Positions 1 through 8,932 are shown, counted from the stretch's first letter. The stretch is DNA of 64,000 nt from JACVRN01 sp036389255 (GCA_036389255.1 DASVQI010000023.1:148598-212597), one strand, 5' to 3'. A program made the numbers and translations. Notes: generated by a model not told the origin, from the letters alone.

Positions 1-1
1 C

Positions 2-877
2 GAAGAGCTGCGCGAGCTTTATCGCGTTCAAAGCATAACGAAAGAGACGACCGTGTCAGGCATCATGGGCTCGCCCGTCTCACACAGCGTGTCGCCTCAG
101 ATGCACAACGCCGCGCTGGCCGCGAGCGGGTCTGACGCCGTCTACATCCCTTTTGAAGTTCTGGATGCCGGAAGCTTTCTGAAACGTATGGCGCACCCGC
201 GCTCGCGTGAGCTGGACTGGAAGCTGCGCGGACTGAGCGTCACCGCGCCGCACAAAATCTCGGTCATGGAGCATCTTGACTGGATAGAGCCTGCGGCCAG
301 AGAGATAGGCGCGGTCAACACCATCATAGTCGAAGGCGAAGAGCTACACGGATACAACACGGACGCGGTCGGGTTCCTCTCGCCACTGGTGAAGACGTGC
401 GGCGTGCTGAGCGGCAAAGAGGTAGCGATTATAGGGGCGGGCGGCGCGGCGCGCTCCGCGCTCTGGAGCCTCAAGCGCGCAGGGGCAAAGCCTGCGCTGT
501 TTGCGCGTGACAGGGAGAAGGGTGAGCGTCTAGCAGAAGAGTTCGGCGCACGCTCGCTTGAGCTTGAAGGCGCTGGCTTTCGTGATTTTGAGATTGTAGT
601 CAACGCTACGCCGCTCGGCACATTCGGGTCGAGCGAAGATGAGACGCCCGCTATAGCTTCTCAGCTCAAAGGGGCGCGGCTCGCCTACGACCTGATTTAC
701 AATCCACGGCGGACGCGCTTTCTTCTTGAAGCGGAAAAGGCGGGCTGCGAGACTCTCACGGGCCTTGAGATGTTGATAGCTCAGGCGGCAGAACAGTTCC
801 GCCTCTGGATGAAAACTGACGCGCCACTTGAAGTCATGCGCGCGGCGGCCACCGTGGCTCTGGAAAGACAGGATTGA
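2..877 (+). CDS. aroE: Shikimate dehydrogenase domain, 3' end of a probable AroD-AroE bifunctional protein (partial)
   Basis: NADPH-dependent reduction of 3-dehydroshikimate to shikimate in the cytoplasmic aromatic amino acid pathway. The recognisable AroE part begins with the substrate-binding motif SPVSHSVSPQMHNAAL, then carries the TAPHK segment with the catalytic lysine and an NADP-binding loop IIGAGGAARSA. The frame is open to the first base of the window. It reads EELRELYRVQSITKET before a GTG codon at 53, with no stop and no convincing ribosome binding site there. The same kind of linker joins 3-dehydroquinate dehydratase to AroE in fused enzymes, so I read this as the C-terminal part of an AroD-AroE fusion cut by the window edge. 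A stand-alone AroE starting at 53 is the alternative. The next gene begins 18 bases after the stop. Confidence 0.88.
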   Translation, partial: EELRELYRVQSITKETTVSGIMGSPVSHSVSPQMHNAALAASGSDAVYIPFEVLDAGSFLKRMAHPRSRELDWKLRGLSVTAPHKISVMEHLDWIEPAAREIGAVNTIIVEGEELHGYNTDAVGFLSPLVKTCGVLSGKEVAIIGAGGAARSALWSLKRAGAKPALFARDREKGERLAEEFGARSLELEGAGFRDFEIVVNATPLGTFGSSEDETPAIASQLKGARLAYDLIYNPRRTRFLLEAEKAGCETLTGLEMLIAQAAEQFRLWMKTDAPLEVMRAAATVALERQD

Positions 878-895
878 TTCGGACTCTTGCATGAG

Positions 896-1915
896 ATGAA
901 TGAACGATATAGCCGACAGATTTTATTCGAGGGCATAGGCAGAGACGGACAGGAGCGTCTACTTTCGTCCAGCGTGCTCGTGTTGGGATGCGGTGCGCTC
1001 GGCACGGCTCACGCGGAGGCGTTGGCGCGGGCGGGCGTGGGACGGCTGCGGCTGGTTGACCGGGATTTCATAGAGCCTTCGAATTTGCAGCGACAGACTA
1101 TGTTCACCGAAGCAGACGCGCGCGAGCGTTTGCCGAAGGCCGTAGCCTGCGCCCGCCACCTCAAAGAGATTAATTCCGAAGTCGAGGTGGAGTCGGAAGT
1201 CACGGATGTCAATCGAACGAATGTGGAGAGGCTCATACGGGATTGCGACCTGGTGCTGGACGGGACGGATAATTTCAGCACGCGCTATCTCGTCAACGAT
1301 GCCTGCGTCAAGCATAAGGTAAGCTGGATTTATGGCGCAGCCGTCTCTTCTTACGGCGTGACTATGACGGTGCGGCCGCACGCCTCCCCCTGCCTGCGCT
1401 GTGTGTTCGAGGAAGCGCCCGAAGCCGGGAGCGCGCAGACCTGCGACACCTCCGGCGTCATCATGCCGATTATCAGCATCGTCTCCGCCGTGCAGGTGAG
1501 CGAGGCGTTGAAGCTGCTGGCGGGCCGCACAGAGAGCCTTCACAATTCGCTCATGCAGTTCGACGTGTGGCGAAACGAGTGGCGGCGGATTCGTCTGGGC
1601 GAGCCGAATGCGGATTGCCCTACTTGCGCGAAAGGGATTTATCAATCGCTGGATGCCGAGAGCAACGATTTCGCAGCCGTGATGTGTGGCCGTGACGCCA
1701 TACAGATTTCGCCGCCGAAGGCCACAGCCATAGATTTTGAGCGCCTCGCGGAGAGACTCAAAGCTTCCGGCGAAGTCAGCTTCAATCCCTACACGCTACG
1801 GTTCCGCGTGGGCGAGTACGAGCTGACAGTCTTTCGTGATGCGCGCTCCATCATTCGCGGCACGGACGATGTCAATCATGCACGCTCTCTCTACGCGCGT
1901 TACGTAGGCGTTTAA
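896..1915 (+). CDS. MoeB/ThiF/HesA-type E1 adenylyltransferase
   Basis: An E1-like enzyme that adenylates the C-terminal glycine of a ubiquitin-like sulfur carrier (MoaD or ThiS class). The N-terminus RYSRQILFEGIG and the nucleotide loop VLGCGALGTAHAEALARAGV are typical of MoeB/ThiF, as are the RDFIEPSNLQRQ and DGTDNFSTRYLVND motifs. A CxxC pair (PCLRC) and a second one (CPTC) would bind structural zinc. AQTCDTSGV holds the likely catalytic cysteine. About 70 extra residues follow the second CxxC. I chose ATG at 896 over the TTG at 887 because it gives the usual start MNERYSRQ. It lies 18 bases after the AroE stop, so the two are probably co-transcribed. MoeB versus ThiF cannot be decided without a carrier gene nearby. 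Confidence 0.85.
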   Translation: MNERYSRQILFEGIGRDGQERLLSSSVLVLGCGALGTAHAEALARAGVGRLRLVDRDFIEPSNLQRQTMFTEADARERLPKAVACARHLKEINSEVEVESEVTDVNRTNVERLIRDCDLVLDGTDNFSTRYLVNDACVKHKVSWIYGAAVSSYGVTMTVRPHASPCLRCVFEEAPEAGSAQTCDTSGVIMPIISIVSAVQVSEALKLLAGRTESLHNSLMQFDVWRNEWRRIRLGEPNADCPTCAKGIYQSLDAESNDFAAVMCGRDAIQISPPKATAIDFERLAERLKASGEVSFNPYTLRFRVGEYELTVFRDARSIIRGTDDVNHARSLYARYVGV

Positions 1916-2042
1916 GTGGGAGTTTCCGGCCGGGCGCGCAGGTTTCGCGCCGCAGAGCGATTTCGGTTATGATGCCACTAGGCTAAAGATTCCCGGTTGA
2001 TGACAGAACAACTCAAACAAATTCTCAGTGAAGTTTCCTTTG

Positions 2043-4262
2043 ATGGCTAATACTAAAATTAAGAGACACATTAACGCACTTCTTGCTCTACTCTCGACAT
2101 TCCTGCTTCTCTCATCTACGGCCAGCGCGGGCGAACCGCTTATATGGGAGACAGGCAGTCGCGCAGAGATTTTAAGGGGAGACGCTCGCGGCATTTCCAT
2201 CACGGACACGGGCGCGTTCATGCTCGCCCCGCGCTTCACGCAGATGTTCGACACGCAGCAGTCCTTCGTCTGGTCTAGCGCAGTTGATAACGCCGGCAAC
2301 GTCTATCTCGGCACGGGACACGACGGGCGCGTCTTTCGCGTCACGGCGGCCGGTAGCGGCTCGCTCCTTTATGATTCGGCTGAGCTGGACGTGACGGCGC
2401 TGGTTGTGGGCCGGGACGGCGCGGTCTACGCCGGAACCTCTCCCGATGGGAAAGTCTATCGCATCTCTGAGGACGGCCGCGCCGAAACCTACTTTGACCC
2501 GCCGGACAAGTACATCTGGTCGCTGGCCGTGATGGCCGACGGAAGCCTTGCGGTCGGCACAGGCGATAACGGAAAGCTGTATCGCGTGCGTGCGAGCGGC
2601 GCGCGGCCGGAAGACGCTCTGCTGGTTGATACGAACGAGACGCACGTCATCTCTCTGGCCGTGAACTCGCGCGGCGACCTGTTCGCGGGAACAGACCCCG
2701 GCGGGCTTGTCCTGCGAATCTCGCCCGAGGGAAAAGCCTTCGCGCTCTTTGATTCCAGCCTGCGAGAGATACACGCGCTCGCGCCTGCGCCGGACGGCTC
2801 CGTCTACGCGCTGGCCTTAAGCGAGGCTGCTTCAAGTGCGCGGCCTGCGGGTGTCCCGGCGGGCGCTTCAGCCGGAGCGGATTCCGGCGGCACGGTCACG
2901 GCCAGCGTGACCATCACGGGCGTAGAAGATGCCACTGCCGGGCAGGCGGGCTCTTCGCGCAGCCGCAACGACCTTTCAAACGCGCGAAGCGCGGTCTTTC
3001 GACTACTGCCGGACGGCGGGACGGACGTGCTATGGAGCTCGCAGACGGTGACTGCGTTTGCCGTCGCGCCCGCGCCCGAAGGCGGCAGCGTTCTGATAGG
3101 CACTTCCGACAAGGGACGCATCTATTCTGTGACGGACAATGGCCGGGACACCCTGTTGCTGCAATCAACAGAAGGACAAGTCTCGTCGCTGATTGTGCGC
3201 GGGCGCGAAGTCTTCGCAGCGAGCAGCAATCAGGGGAAGCTTTTCCGCTTCAGCACAGAGCCCGTGAGCGAGGGTACTTTTGAATCCGCAGTCCGCGACG
3301 CGAAGCTAGTCTCTTCATGGGGGCGCATCTGGTGGCAGGGGCAGGGAAACGTGGAGCTGCAAACGCGGACGGGGAACAGCGAGCGGCCAGACATGACTTG
3401 GAGCGATTGGAGCACTCCCTATACAGACCCGCGCGGCGCACAGGTCGCTAGCCCGCGAGCCCGCTACATACAGTGGCGCGCACGCCTGCGCTCTACCGGA
3501 GCGGGAGGCGCTGCTCTGGCGCGTCTTGAAGACGTGAGCATAGCTTACCTGCCGCGCAACGTAGCGCCGGAAGTCCTGTCCATCACGATTCTACCTGTCG
3601 GAGTCGGGCTGCAACAGGCCGTGCAGATTCAGACAGACCCGAACATAGAAGCTTCCGGTCTTGACCCTTCCATCTTTGGGCCTGTGGCGACCGTTCCGCC
3701 GCGTCGTCTTTACCAGCGCGGTGCGCGCTCGCTTCAATGGCAGGCGGAAGACCGCAACGGCGACACTCTGGAATATGCAATCTACTACCGCTCGCTGGGC
3801 GAAAGCTCTTTCCGGCTGCTGAAAGATAAGCTCAGGGAGAATTTCTATACGGTGGACAGCGCGGCGCTGGCCGATGGACGCTACATCTTCAGGATAGTCG
3901 TGTCCGACGCGCCGGAGAATCCCGGCGGGCAGGCCCTGACGGGTGAGCGCATAAGCGAGCCCGTTGACATAGACAACACGCCGCCGGTTGTGCGCTCTTC
4001 CGGCAATCCGCAGGTGACGGCCGACAACGTGCGCGCTCTCTTCGAGGTTGAAGATGCTACGGGCAGGCTCAAGCGCGCGGATGTGAGCATAGACGGCGGC
4101 CCGTGGCGCGCGGTCAGTCCGGAGGACGGCATAGCCGACAGCGCGCGTGAATCCTACGCGCTGGATTTGCAGATAACGGGCGCAGGCGAGCACACGATTT
4201 CGCTCAGGGCCTTCGACTCAAGCGGAAACGTGGGGAGCGCAAGGGTTACCGTCCGTAAGTGA
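2043..4262 (+). CDS. Secreted beta-propeller-like protein of unknown function
   Basis: About 739 residues. It has a signal peptide (basic start, hydrophobic stretch around LLALLSTFLLLSSTASA), then repeated blades of the type GNVYLGTGHDGRVFRV and GAVYAGTSPDGKVYRI that suggest a beta-propeller over the first 400 residues. The C-terminal half is beta-rich and resembles fibronectin/Ig-like modules, with phrases such as DRNGDTLEYAIYYR and DIDNTPPVVRSS. It is probably periplasmic or on the cell surface. I cannot assign a substrate. The start could also be the GTG at 2028; I prefer ATG 2043 because it leads straight into a normal signal peptide. It is a single gene closed by a terminator. Confidence 0.75.
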   Translation: MANTKIKRHINALLALLSTFLLLSSTASAGEPLIWETGSRAEILRGDARGISITDTGAFMLAPRFTQMFDTQQSFVWSSAVDNAGNVYLGTGHDGRVFRVTAAGSGSLLYDSAELDVTALVVGRDGAVYAGTSPDGKVYRISEDGRAETYFDPPDKYIWSLAVMADGSLAVGTGDNGKLYRVRASGARPEDALLVDTNETHVISLAVNSRGDLFAGTDPGGLVLRISPEGKAFALFDSSLREIHALAPAPDGSVYALALSEAASSARPAGVPAGASAGADSGGTVTASVTITGVEDATAGQAGSSRSRNDLSNARSAVFRLLPDGGTDVLWSSQTVTAFAVAPAPEGGSVLIGTSDKGRIYSVTDNGRDTLLLQSTEGQVSSLIVRGREVFAASSNQGKLFRFSTEPVSEGTFESAVRDAKLVSSWGRIWWQGQGNVELQTRTGNSERPDMTWSDWSTPYTDPRGAQVASPRARYIQWRARLRSTGAGGAALARLEDVSIAYLPRNVAPEVLSITILPVGVGLQQAVQIQTDPNIEASGLDPSIFGPVATVPPRRLYQRGARSLQWQAEDRNGDTLEYAIYYRSLGESSFRLLKDKLRENFYTVDSAALADGRYIFRIVVSDAPENPGGQALTGERISEPVDIDNTPPVVRSSGNPQVTADNVRALFEVEDATGRLKRADVSIDGGPWRAVSPEDGIADSARESYALDLQITGAGEHTISLRAFDSSGNVGSARVTVRK

Positions 4263-4290
4263 TGAAATGCGGGAAATTAGGTCTAAGAAG

Positions 4291-4316
4291 GGGCGCTTTC
4301 GTGGAAGCGCCTTTTT
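4291..4316 (+). terminator. Rho-independent terminator after the propeller gene
   Basis: A GC-rich stem (GGCGCTT paired with AAGCGCC across a short loop) is followed directly by five Ts. It lies about 30 bases after the stop of the propeller gene. Confidence 0.8.
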
Positions 4317-4510
4317 CGTGCCCTATATCGTATGTATGCGTGCGAAAGGGTGCGCTTGCGTGCATAAACTGGTAAACTGTTTGCAGTAAATACGGGAGCT
4401 TGGAGGGCTCCCACGGGTGGCATCAATCTTGCTCTATTGCAAGACGGCGCGTCTCTTCTCTCCCTCCCATGCGCGCACTGTAAATAAGCATGAGGAGGCT
4501 ATTGGCAACC

Positions 4511-4717
4511 ATGAAAGCTTTTAAGCAAATGTTATCGTTGGTCATGATGCTTTGCATACTGGCCGTAGGCGCATTTGCACAACAGGGCCGTGGTGGCGAG
4601 AAACAGCAGCAGAAGGAAGAGCAACGAGTCAGGGTTGAAGAAAAGAGAGGCCCCCCGCCCGATAATCGTCAGCAGAACGACAACAATCGTGGCGGAAACC
4701 AGAAGGGAAGACCCTGA
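4511..4717 (+). CDS. Small secreted hydrophilic protein (68 aa)
   Basis: A short protein with a clear signal peptide (MKAFKQMLSLVMMLCILAVGAFA, with cleavage probably after AFA). The mature part of about 45 residues is very polar, rich in Gln, Asn, Arg, Gly and Glu, and probably disordered. Function unknown. The start is ATG 4511, because AGGAGG at 4493-4498 is a strong ribosome binding site upstream of it; an ATG at 4490 overlaps that site and is less likely. It sits alone between two hairpins. Confidence 0.6.
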   Translation: MKAFKQMLSLVMMLCILAVGAFAQQGRGGEKQQQKEEQRVRVEEKRGPPPDNRQQNDNNRGGNQKGRP

Positions 4718-4778
4718 AACGAGTAAGGGAAGCCACGAGTCGCCACAACCCCAAAAAACTGAAGTGCAAGGATAAAAC

Positions 4779-4805
4779 CCCCGCGTGGCCTTGAGTCACG
4801 CGGGG
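4779..4805 (+). terminator. GC-rich hairpin, probable terminator
   Basis: CCCCGCGTG and CACGCGGGG form a perfect 9-bp stem with a 9-base loop, 60 bases after the small secreted protein gene. There is no clear T run, so this may be a factor-dependent stop or an RNA-stabilising hairpin. Confidence 0.5.
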
Positions 4806-4939
4806 ACTCTACTGTCAGCGTACCTGCTCGATGCAGCCGCTCGCGGGTAAGCACAAATCAACCGGTTCCCCCACATATATAAAAAGTTCCACACGGAAAT
4901 TTTGGCGTTTCTCAAAGAACAATGGGCAGGTGTCAGGTT

Positions 4940-5563
4940 ATGAAGCAAGCGGTTAAGAACTATTCGCGGACATTTCTTCTTGTAGCAATTCTATCTTCTC
5001 TGGCGTTCGCGAGCGCGTGGCTGCGGCCCGCCAGCGCGCAGCAGGGAAGCACAGACCGTAAGCTGGTCGCTTACGCACAGCAGATTTCGGGAGATACGTT
5101 CCCGGTCGTGACCAGAACCACGCGCGGCGTGCGCGTCTTCGCGCGCACTCAACCGCGAGCGGAAGTCCTGCGTGCAATTGACGACGGCTTCTCGGAGCTT
5201 TTTCAGATTGCGCGCCGTCACGGCTACACGCGCCGCCTGAATTACTCCGACTACGTTGTCTTCATAGGCCGCGCAGACCGCCTGAAAGACAGTCAGGGCA
5301 ATTACTCGCCGGATGTCGCAGTCCCGGCGGGCCAGTACGCTGGAAGCGGCTACGATCAGGGCGGCTTCATCTACGCGGGCGGAATGGTGCTGGCCTTCAA
5401 CCCCAGCGCCTTTCTCATAGCCGAGCACGACCGTTCTTGGGAGCGAGTCTCAAACGTGGTGCGCTACGAGGGTGAGCATCTGGTGCTCTATTACAACGAC
5501 CGCGCGCTCTTCAACAAGACGGCAGACCACAGCACTGGCGGATACCACCCGATTCTGCAATAA
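4940..5563 (+). CDS. Secreted protein of unknown function (207 aa)
   Basis: The N-terminus MKQAVKNYSRTFLLVAILSS is a signal peptide, with a likely cleavage site near ASAQQG. The mature domain is about 175 residues with no family I recognise. Conserved-looking parts are the EVLRAIDDGFSELFQIARRH helix and a C-terminal EGEHLVLYYND stretch. The HGYTRR and EHLVLYYND parts have a faint resemblance to zinc-peptidase folds, but no HExxH motif is present, so I do not claim enzyme activity. ATG 4940 is preferred over ATG 4922 because it starts the signal peptide. A strong hairpin follows about 55 bases after the stop. Confidence 0.65.
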   Translation: MKQAVKNYSRTFLLVAILSSLAFASAWLRPASAQQGSTDRKLVAYAQQISGDTFPVVTRTTRGVRVFARTQPRAEVLRAIDDGFSELFQIARRHGYTRRLNYSDYVVFIGRADRLKDSQGNYSPDVAVPAGQYAGSGYDQGGFIYAGGMVLAFNPSAFLIAEHDRSWERVSNVVRYEGEHLVLYYNDRALFNKTADHSTGGYHPILQ

Positions 5564-5618
5564 CAGGTCTGGAGAGAAGTCGAAAGCCAAGCGACTTTCA
5601 GAGAGAAGATGTGAAGGA

Positions 5619-5659
5619 AACACTTAAGGCCGTCCCTGATAGGGACGGCCTTAAGTGTT
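5619..5659. terminator. Bidirectional terminator hairpin
   Basis: A perfect 19-bp inverted repeat with a 3-base loop (arms 5619-5637 and 5641-5659) lies between the plus-strand secreted protein gene and the minus-strand tRNA gene. It can serve transcripts from both sides. Confidence 0.8.
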
Positions 5660-5662
5660 TGA

Positions 5663-5734
<72 letters not shown>

Positions 5735-5829
5735 GGGCAGCTTTAATTAATCAGTGCTTCAGAGAATAACTGCCGTGATTCTACTCTGTCAAATTAGGGG
5801 AAATGCTGGAACGGCTTTTAAGATTCCCC

Positions 5830-6054
5830 TTATTCTTCCGTCCATTCGGTCATGAGAAAAGTATAGCCGGCGATGTCTCCTTCGCACCGGATTCGTTTAC
5901 CGACGAGGTTCTCCAGCGCCTTGTCAAAGAAGGGATTTCCGCCCTTCCGGCGCAGGACGTACTCGCCTTCATCCGTAGTCAGGACGATTGCCTCATGCTC
6001 GCTCTTGGAGCCTGCGGCGATGTGCTTCTTGATGACGCTTCCCTTAAGCTGCAT
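5830..6054 (-). CDS. Small conserved-looking protein (74 aa) paired with the C25 peptidase gene
   Basis: It begins MQLKGSVIKKH and contains EHEAIVLTTDEGEYVLRR and a closing LMTEWTEE. It looks like a compact beta-rich domain, possibly an OB-like or SH3-like barrel, but I do not recognise a family. It starts 7 bases after the stop of the C25-like peptidase gene, so the two are almost certainly translated from one message. A partner, inhibitor or regulator role is inference only. An in-frame start further upstream would overlap the peptidase gene by more than 200 bases and adds low-complexity residues, so I rejected it. Confidence 0.65.
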   Translation of the reverse strand: MQLKGSVIKKHIAAGSKSEHEAIVLTTDEGEYVLRRKGGNPFFDKALENLVGKRIRCEGDIAGYTFLMTEWTEE

Positions 6055-6061
6055 GTAGCGG

Positions 6062-7708
6062 TTACTTCGCGTGAAGCTCACGGACTGAAACAATCTGCCC
6101 GTCAACTTCTTTAGCCACCAGCGCGACGACCGTGGCCACGGGCGGCTGCGGGGCTGTCGCCGCCGGGCTGGACTTGGCTCCTCGCGTTCTTCCTCTGGTA
6201 GTTGAGCCCGTAGCTGCTCCACCGTCAGTCGCGCTGCCCATGATGACATGGAAGGCCGTTGAGGGAGGACGCATGGCACTCATGCTTCGCGTCATGGATT
6301 TCGGCTCAGGGGCGCGCTCTATGCCGAAAGAGAGGACTTCGGCGCGCAGCAGGTTTGCGCGTGAAGCCAGTCGCCGCAGCTCTGCCTGCACGGAACTGCT
6401 TATGCCCGCGCCTCGCGTTCCCGCGCCGCGAGTCGTCCCGGTTGTCCTGCGCTCGACCGCCACAGGATGATTCTCGGCCAGCCATAAGCCCTTGTTGAGT
6501 AGTTGGCGGCGAACGTCCGCCCGCGTCGCTGCTGCGGCTTCGAACGAAGCCTTTGCGCCGCGAGTCGTGCTCACGCGCGCGGCGGGCGTTGCGACGGGAA
6601 CGACTGACGGGTCGCCGTACAGGTTGAATTGTGCGAGCGTCTTCAGGTCAACCGGGTCAAGCTCAGGCGAAGATTCTATGAAGCGCTGTCTGGCTTCGAG
6701 GGCGGCGCGTCCGGTGCTGGCTCCCTTAAGGACGCTGCGAAGGAAGTACTGGCAGATGAGGTCGGCTGAGCCGTTGCCTTCCGCAGGCCCATAGGCGATA
6801 GTCGTAGCGCCGAAGAAGCCATAAGCCTTGTTGCCCAGATATGTGTTGCAGATTCCGGGTTGCCCGTTCGACAGGTTAGGGTTGTAAAGCTCGCCGCCGT
6901 AGCAGCACTCAGCCGCTACAATCGTGCCCTCTTTTATCTTGCCGTTAAAGAACGAAGCGTCGTGCGCCTTCGGATAGCTGCCGCCGCGCTGTCCATAGAA
7001 GTTAGCGTCTGCCTGCGCGCCGTGACAGTTTATGAAATGTGTGCGGCGCTGTATAAGCGCGGACTCCCACTTGGGGCCTTTATCCGGGGCAAGCTGTAGG
7101 TCTTTTGCAGAGCCGAAGAGGTTCGTCAGGCTCATCTCCGTGGAGCCGCGCCAGACCTCCGCGCTGATTCCTAGATAGTTGGAATAGTCCTCGGCCTTGA
7201 GCGACTTGTACTGCACAGCCACTTCTATGATGCGTATCAGGTAGTCTAAATCCGCTACGCCGTTCAAGTCGGGCATCCGGCCCACAACGCGCGAAGGCCC
7301 TGTGAAATCCTGCGGCCTCTGGCTGTAAGGGGCCTCGCAGGCGTAAGGAAGGTCACCGAATGCGAACTCGTCCTGGTCGCCGCTCGACGGATTGAAGAGG
7401 GGGTTCTTCAGGTTCTGGTGCGGCACTATGTCGTTCGCTCCAAGAATCACCAGATAGTCAGGCATGAGCGCGCGAAAGATTGCGTCCACGGCCTGCTTGT
7501 TCTGTTTGAAGTCGGCTGCATTTGTGACCGGCTTGGCCTTGAGCTTCTGCATGGCGGCTGCGTTATCCATAGCTATATAGCGAGTCGTGATGCCGCGCTT
7601 TTTATCCGCCGCTATGAGCCGCTTGACGGCCGCGTCTATCTTGGTCACGCCTTTACCGTACTTGCTCTTGAGGGCCGAGACGTTGGTTACAATGACTTTA
7701 TCATCCAT
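6062..7708 (-). CDS. Gingipain-like caspase-fold cysteine peptidase (peptidase C25-like)
   Basis: About 548 residues. Features of the C25/caspase fold: a strand PDYLVILGANDIVPH, then VVGRMPD, a His motif FINCHGAQ (His near residue 229), a Cys motif VAAECCYGGELY (Cys near 268-269) and LAQFNLYGDPSV, the phrase usually seen at the end of the C25 catalytic domain. No signal peptide is visible, so it is probably cytoplasmic, which is unusual next to secreted gingipains. The C-terminal 150 residues are low-complexity (TRGAGTRG, TTRGRTRGAK). The start is ATG 7708, preceded by AGAGGAGAAAAG. It forms an operon with the 74-aa gene downstream. The role could be regulated proteolysis or a death-type protease. 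Confidence 0.75.
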   Translation of the reverse strand: MDDKVIVTNVSALKSKYGKGVTKIDAAVKRLIAADKKRGITTRYIAMDNAAAMQKLKAKPVTNAADFKQNKQAVDAIFRALMPDYLVILGANDIVPHQNLKNPLFNPSSGDQDEFAFGDLPYACEAPYSQRPQDFTGPSRVVGRMPDLNGVADLDYLIRIIEVAVQYKSLKAEDYSNYLGISAEVWRGSTEMSLTNLFGSAKDLQLAPDKGPKWESALIQRRTHFINCHGAQADANFYGQRGGSYPKAHDASFFNGKIKEGTIVAAECCYGGELYNPNLSNGQPGICNTYLGNKAYGFFGATTIAYGPAEGNGSADLICQYFLRSVLKGASTGRAALEARQRFIESSPELDPVDLKTLAQFNLYGDPSVVPVATPAARVSTTRGAKASFEAAAATRADVRRQLLNKGLWLAENHPVAVERRTTGTTRGAGTRGAGISSSVQAELRRLASRANLLRAEVLSFGIERAPEPKSMTRSMSAMRPPSTAFHVIMGSATDGGAATGSTTRGRTRGAKSSPAATAPQPPVATVVALVAKEVDGQIVSVRELHAK

Positions 7709-8002
7709 TATCTTTTCTCCTCTGACGTTCCGCCGCACGAAGTGATGTCCGGACAAAAAAATGTGGGTTCTGGAAAGATATAGCTCTTAGGGCAAGCAAT
7801 CGAAACACTGAAGACGAGAGAAGCGGTTTGAGCCTCACGCACGCGCCGCGCATCACCTCTACAAAGGTGCAGATTTCAATCCTGTGAAGAACCGCCGTGA
7901 CTCTATGCCGCGCCGGATATTTTTGTCAAGAAATTTAATTAAAGACGGTGCGGAAGCCGTAGACGCGAGTGGGGTGAGTGAAGAGAAGTCTCAACAAAAA
8001 GA
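7709..8002. other. Intergenic stretch without a supported gene
   Basis: This gap lies between the C25 peptidase start and the pilin terminator. An open frame on the plus strand (7884-8087) overlaps the pilin 3' end and terminator and is not convincing. I expect the peptidase promoter here on the minus strand but cannot place -10 and -35 boxes with confidence. Confidence 0.4.
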
Positions 8003-8048
8003 GGAACGTAAGGACGCTCGCGCTGTTCGGATAGCATCCTTACGTTCC
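8003..8048 (-). terminator. Rho-independent terminator after the pilin gene
   Basis: GGAACGTAAGGA and TCCTTACGTTCC form a 12-bp stem. On the minus strand the stem is followed by TCTTTTTGTT. It lies about 30 bases after the pilin stop codon. Confidence 0.85.
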
Positions 8049-8076
8049 CCTTGGGTTTTAACCACTGCCTCTTGGC

Positions 8077-8553
8077 TTACTTGGTAATCGGCGGGTCTGT
8101 GGCCGCCGCAGGCTTTTCGGGGTTGATGCGAATGGTGCTGACATCCGGGTCAAGATAGAAATGGTTTATGCCGGAGCCGCCGTCCATGGGGTCTGCGTTG
8201 ATGGTGTAGAAAGACCTCTGGCCGTTCCCTGCCGGAGTGACGTTCAGCGTATAGATGTAGCCGGACACCTGCGGCGGGTTGGTAGCAAAGCGCTCGTCTT
8301 CGAGCGAGCCCGCTTTGACAAGCTGCTCGAATGTTCCGTAGTCGCCGCGATGGCCCAGCGCGTAATCGGCCTGAATCTTTCTGAGAGCTTCCAACTGCTG
8401 TATGGCGGCGTTCTCGTTGGCGCGGCGAATGCCCTGCTTCCAGCCGAAGACACCCACGCCTACCAGAATGCCTATGATGGCTATGACTATCATCAACTCC
8501 ATCAGGGTGAAGCCGGCCTGATTGCGACGTGCCACTTTAGGATTATTTCGCAT
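8077..8553 (-). CDS. Type IV pilin / type II secretion pseudopilin-like protein
   Basis: About 158 residues. It has a class III signal sequence: a short basic leader MRNNPKVARRNQAG cleaved before FTLMELMIVIAIIGIL, with the invariant Glu at position 5 of the mature protein. The N-terminal helix continues through a GVGVFGWKQGIRRANENAAIQQL stretch, and the C-terminal globular domain ends in IRINPEKPAAATDPPITK. It would be processed by prepilin peptidase and assembled into a pilus or pseudopilus at the inner membrane. ATG 8553 has AAGGAG upstream. It is monocistronic here with its own terminator; no assembly genes lie nearby. Confidence 0.9.
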   Translation of the reverse strand: MRNNPKVARRNQAGFTLMELMIVIAIIGILVGVGVFGWKQGIRRANENAAIQQLEALRKIQADYALGHRGDYGTFEQLVKAGSLEDERFATNPPQVSGYIYTLNVTPAGNGQRSFYTINADPMDGGSGINHFYLDPDVSTIRINPEKPAAATDPPITK

Positions 8554-8709
8554 GTAAACTCCTTCAAATAATTTCATTAAAGCTACACGAATGAGCTTCA
8601 AAAAGGTTCCGCTATCTCACTCTCTTCTGATACAGAAGAGAGCGCCGGAGGTTGCATCAACCCGTAATATTACTACACGCCCCCGCCCCCAGTCACATGC
8701 GTAGACAAA

Positions 8710-8806
8710 AGCGGGTGACGGGTGCTAGGTGTCAGGTGACGGGTAAAAGAAGAACCATTTGTGTCTCCTTTATCCGAAACCCGGCCCCCGACACCCGTTA
8801 CCCGCT
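8710..8806. repeat. Imperfect inverted repeat, GGGTGACGGGTG word family
   Basis: AGCGGGTGACGGGTG (8710-8724) matches the reverse complement of 8792-8806 at 14 of 15 bases. Between them the same words recur (GGTGTCAGGTGACGGGT). This looks like a REP-type palindromic element in the pilin/moxR intergenic region of about 380 bases. I see no gene there. Confidence 0.65.
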
Positions 8807-8932
8807 TTCAATTTTGCCCGTTCTTCAGGCCATCTTAAGCCGCCTTCGACGCATCGGAAACGTGCGGGTTCCCGGCTAAACATGTAGAATAAGCGGAAGG
8901 CGCGCCGCGGCCACCTTAGAGAAAAGATTTTC

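Noticed and set aside
5619..5659. Transposon end next to the tRNA gene
   Set aside because: A simple perfect hairpin between convergent transcripts, explained as a terminator; no integrase or att duplication seen.
7884..8087. A 67-residue plus-strand frame between the peptidase and pilin genes
   Set aside because: It runs through the pilin terminator and pilin 3' end; charged low-complexity composition.
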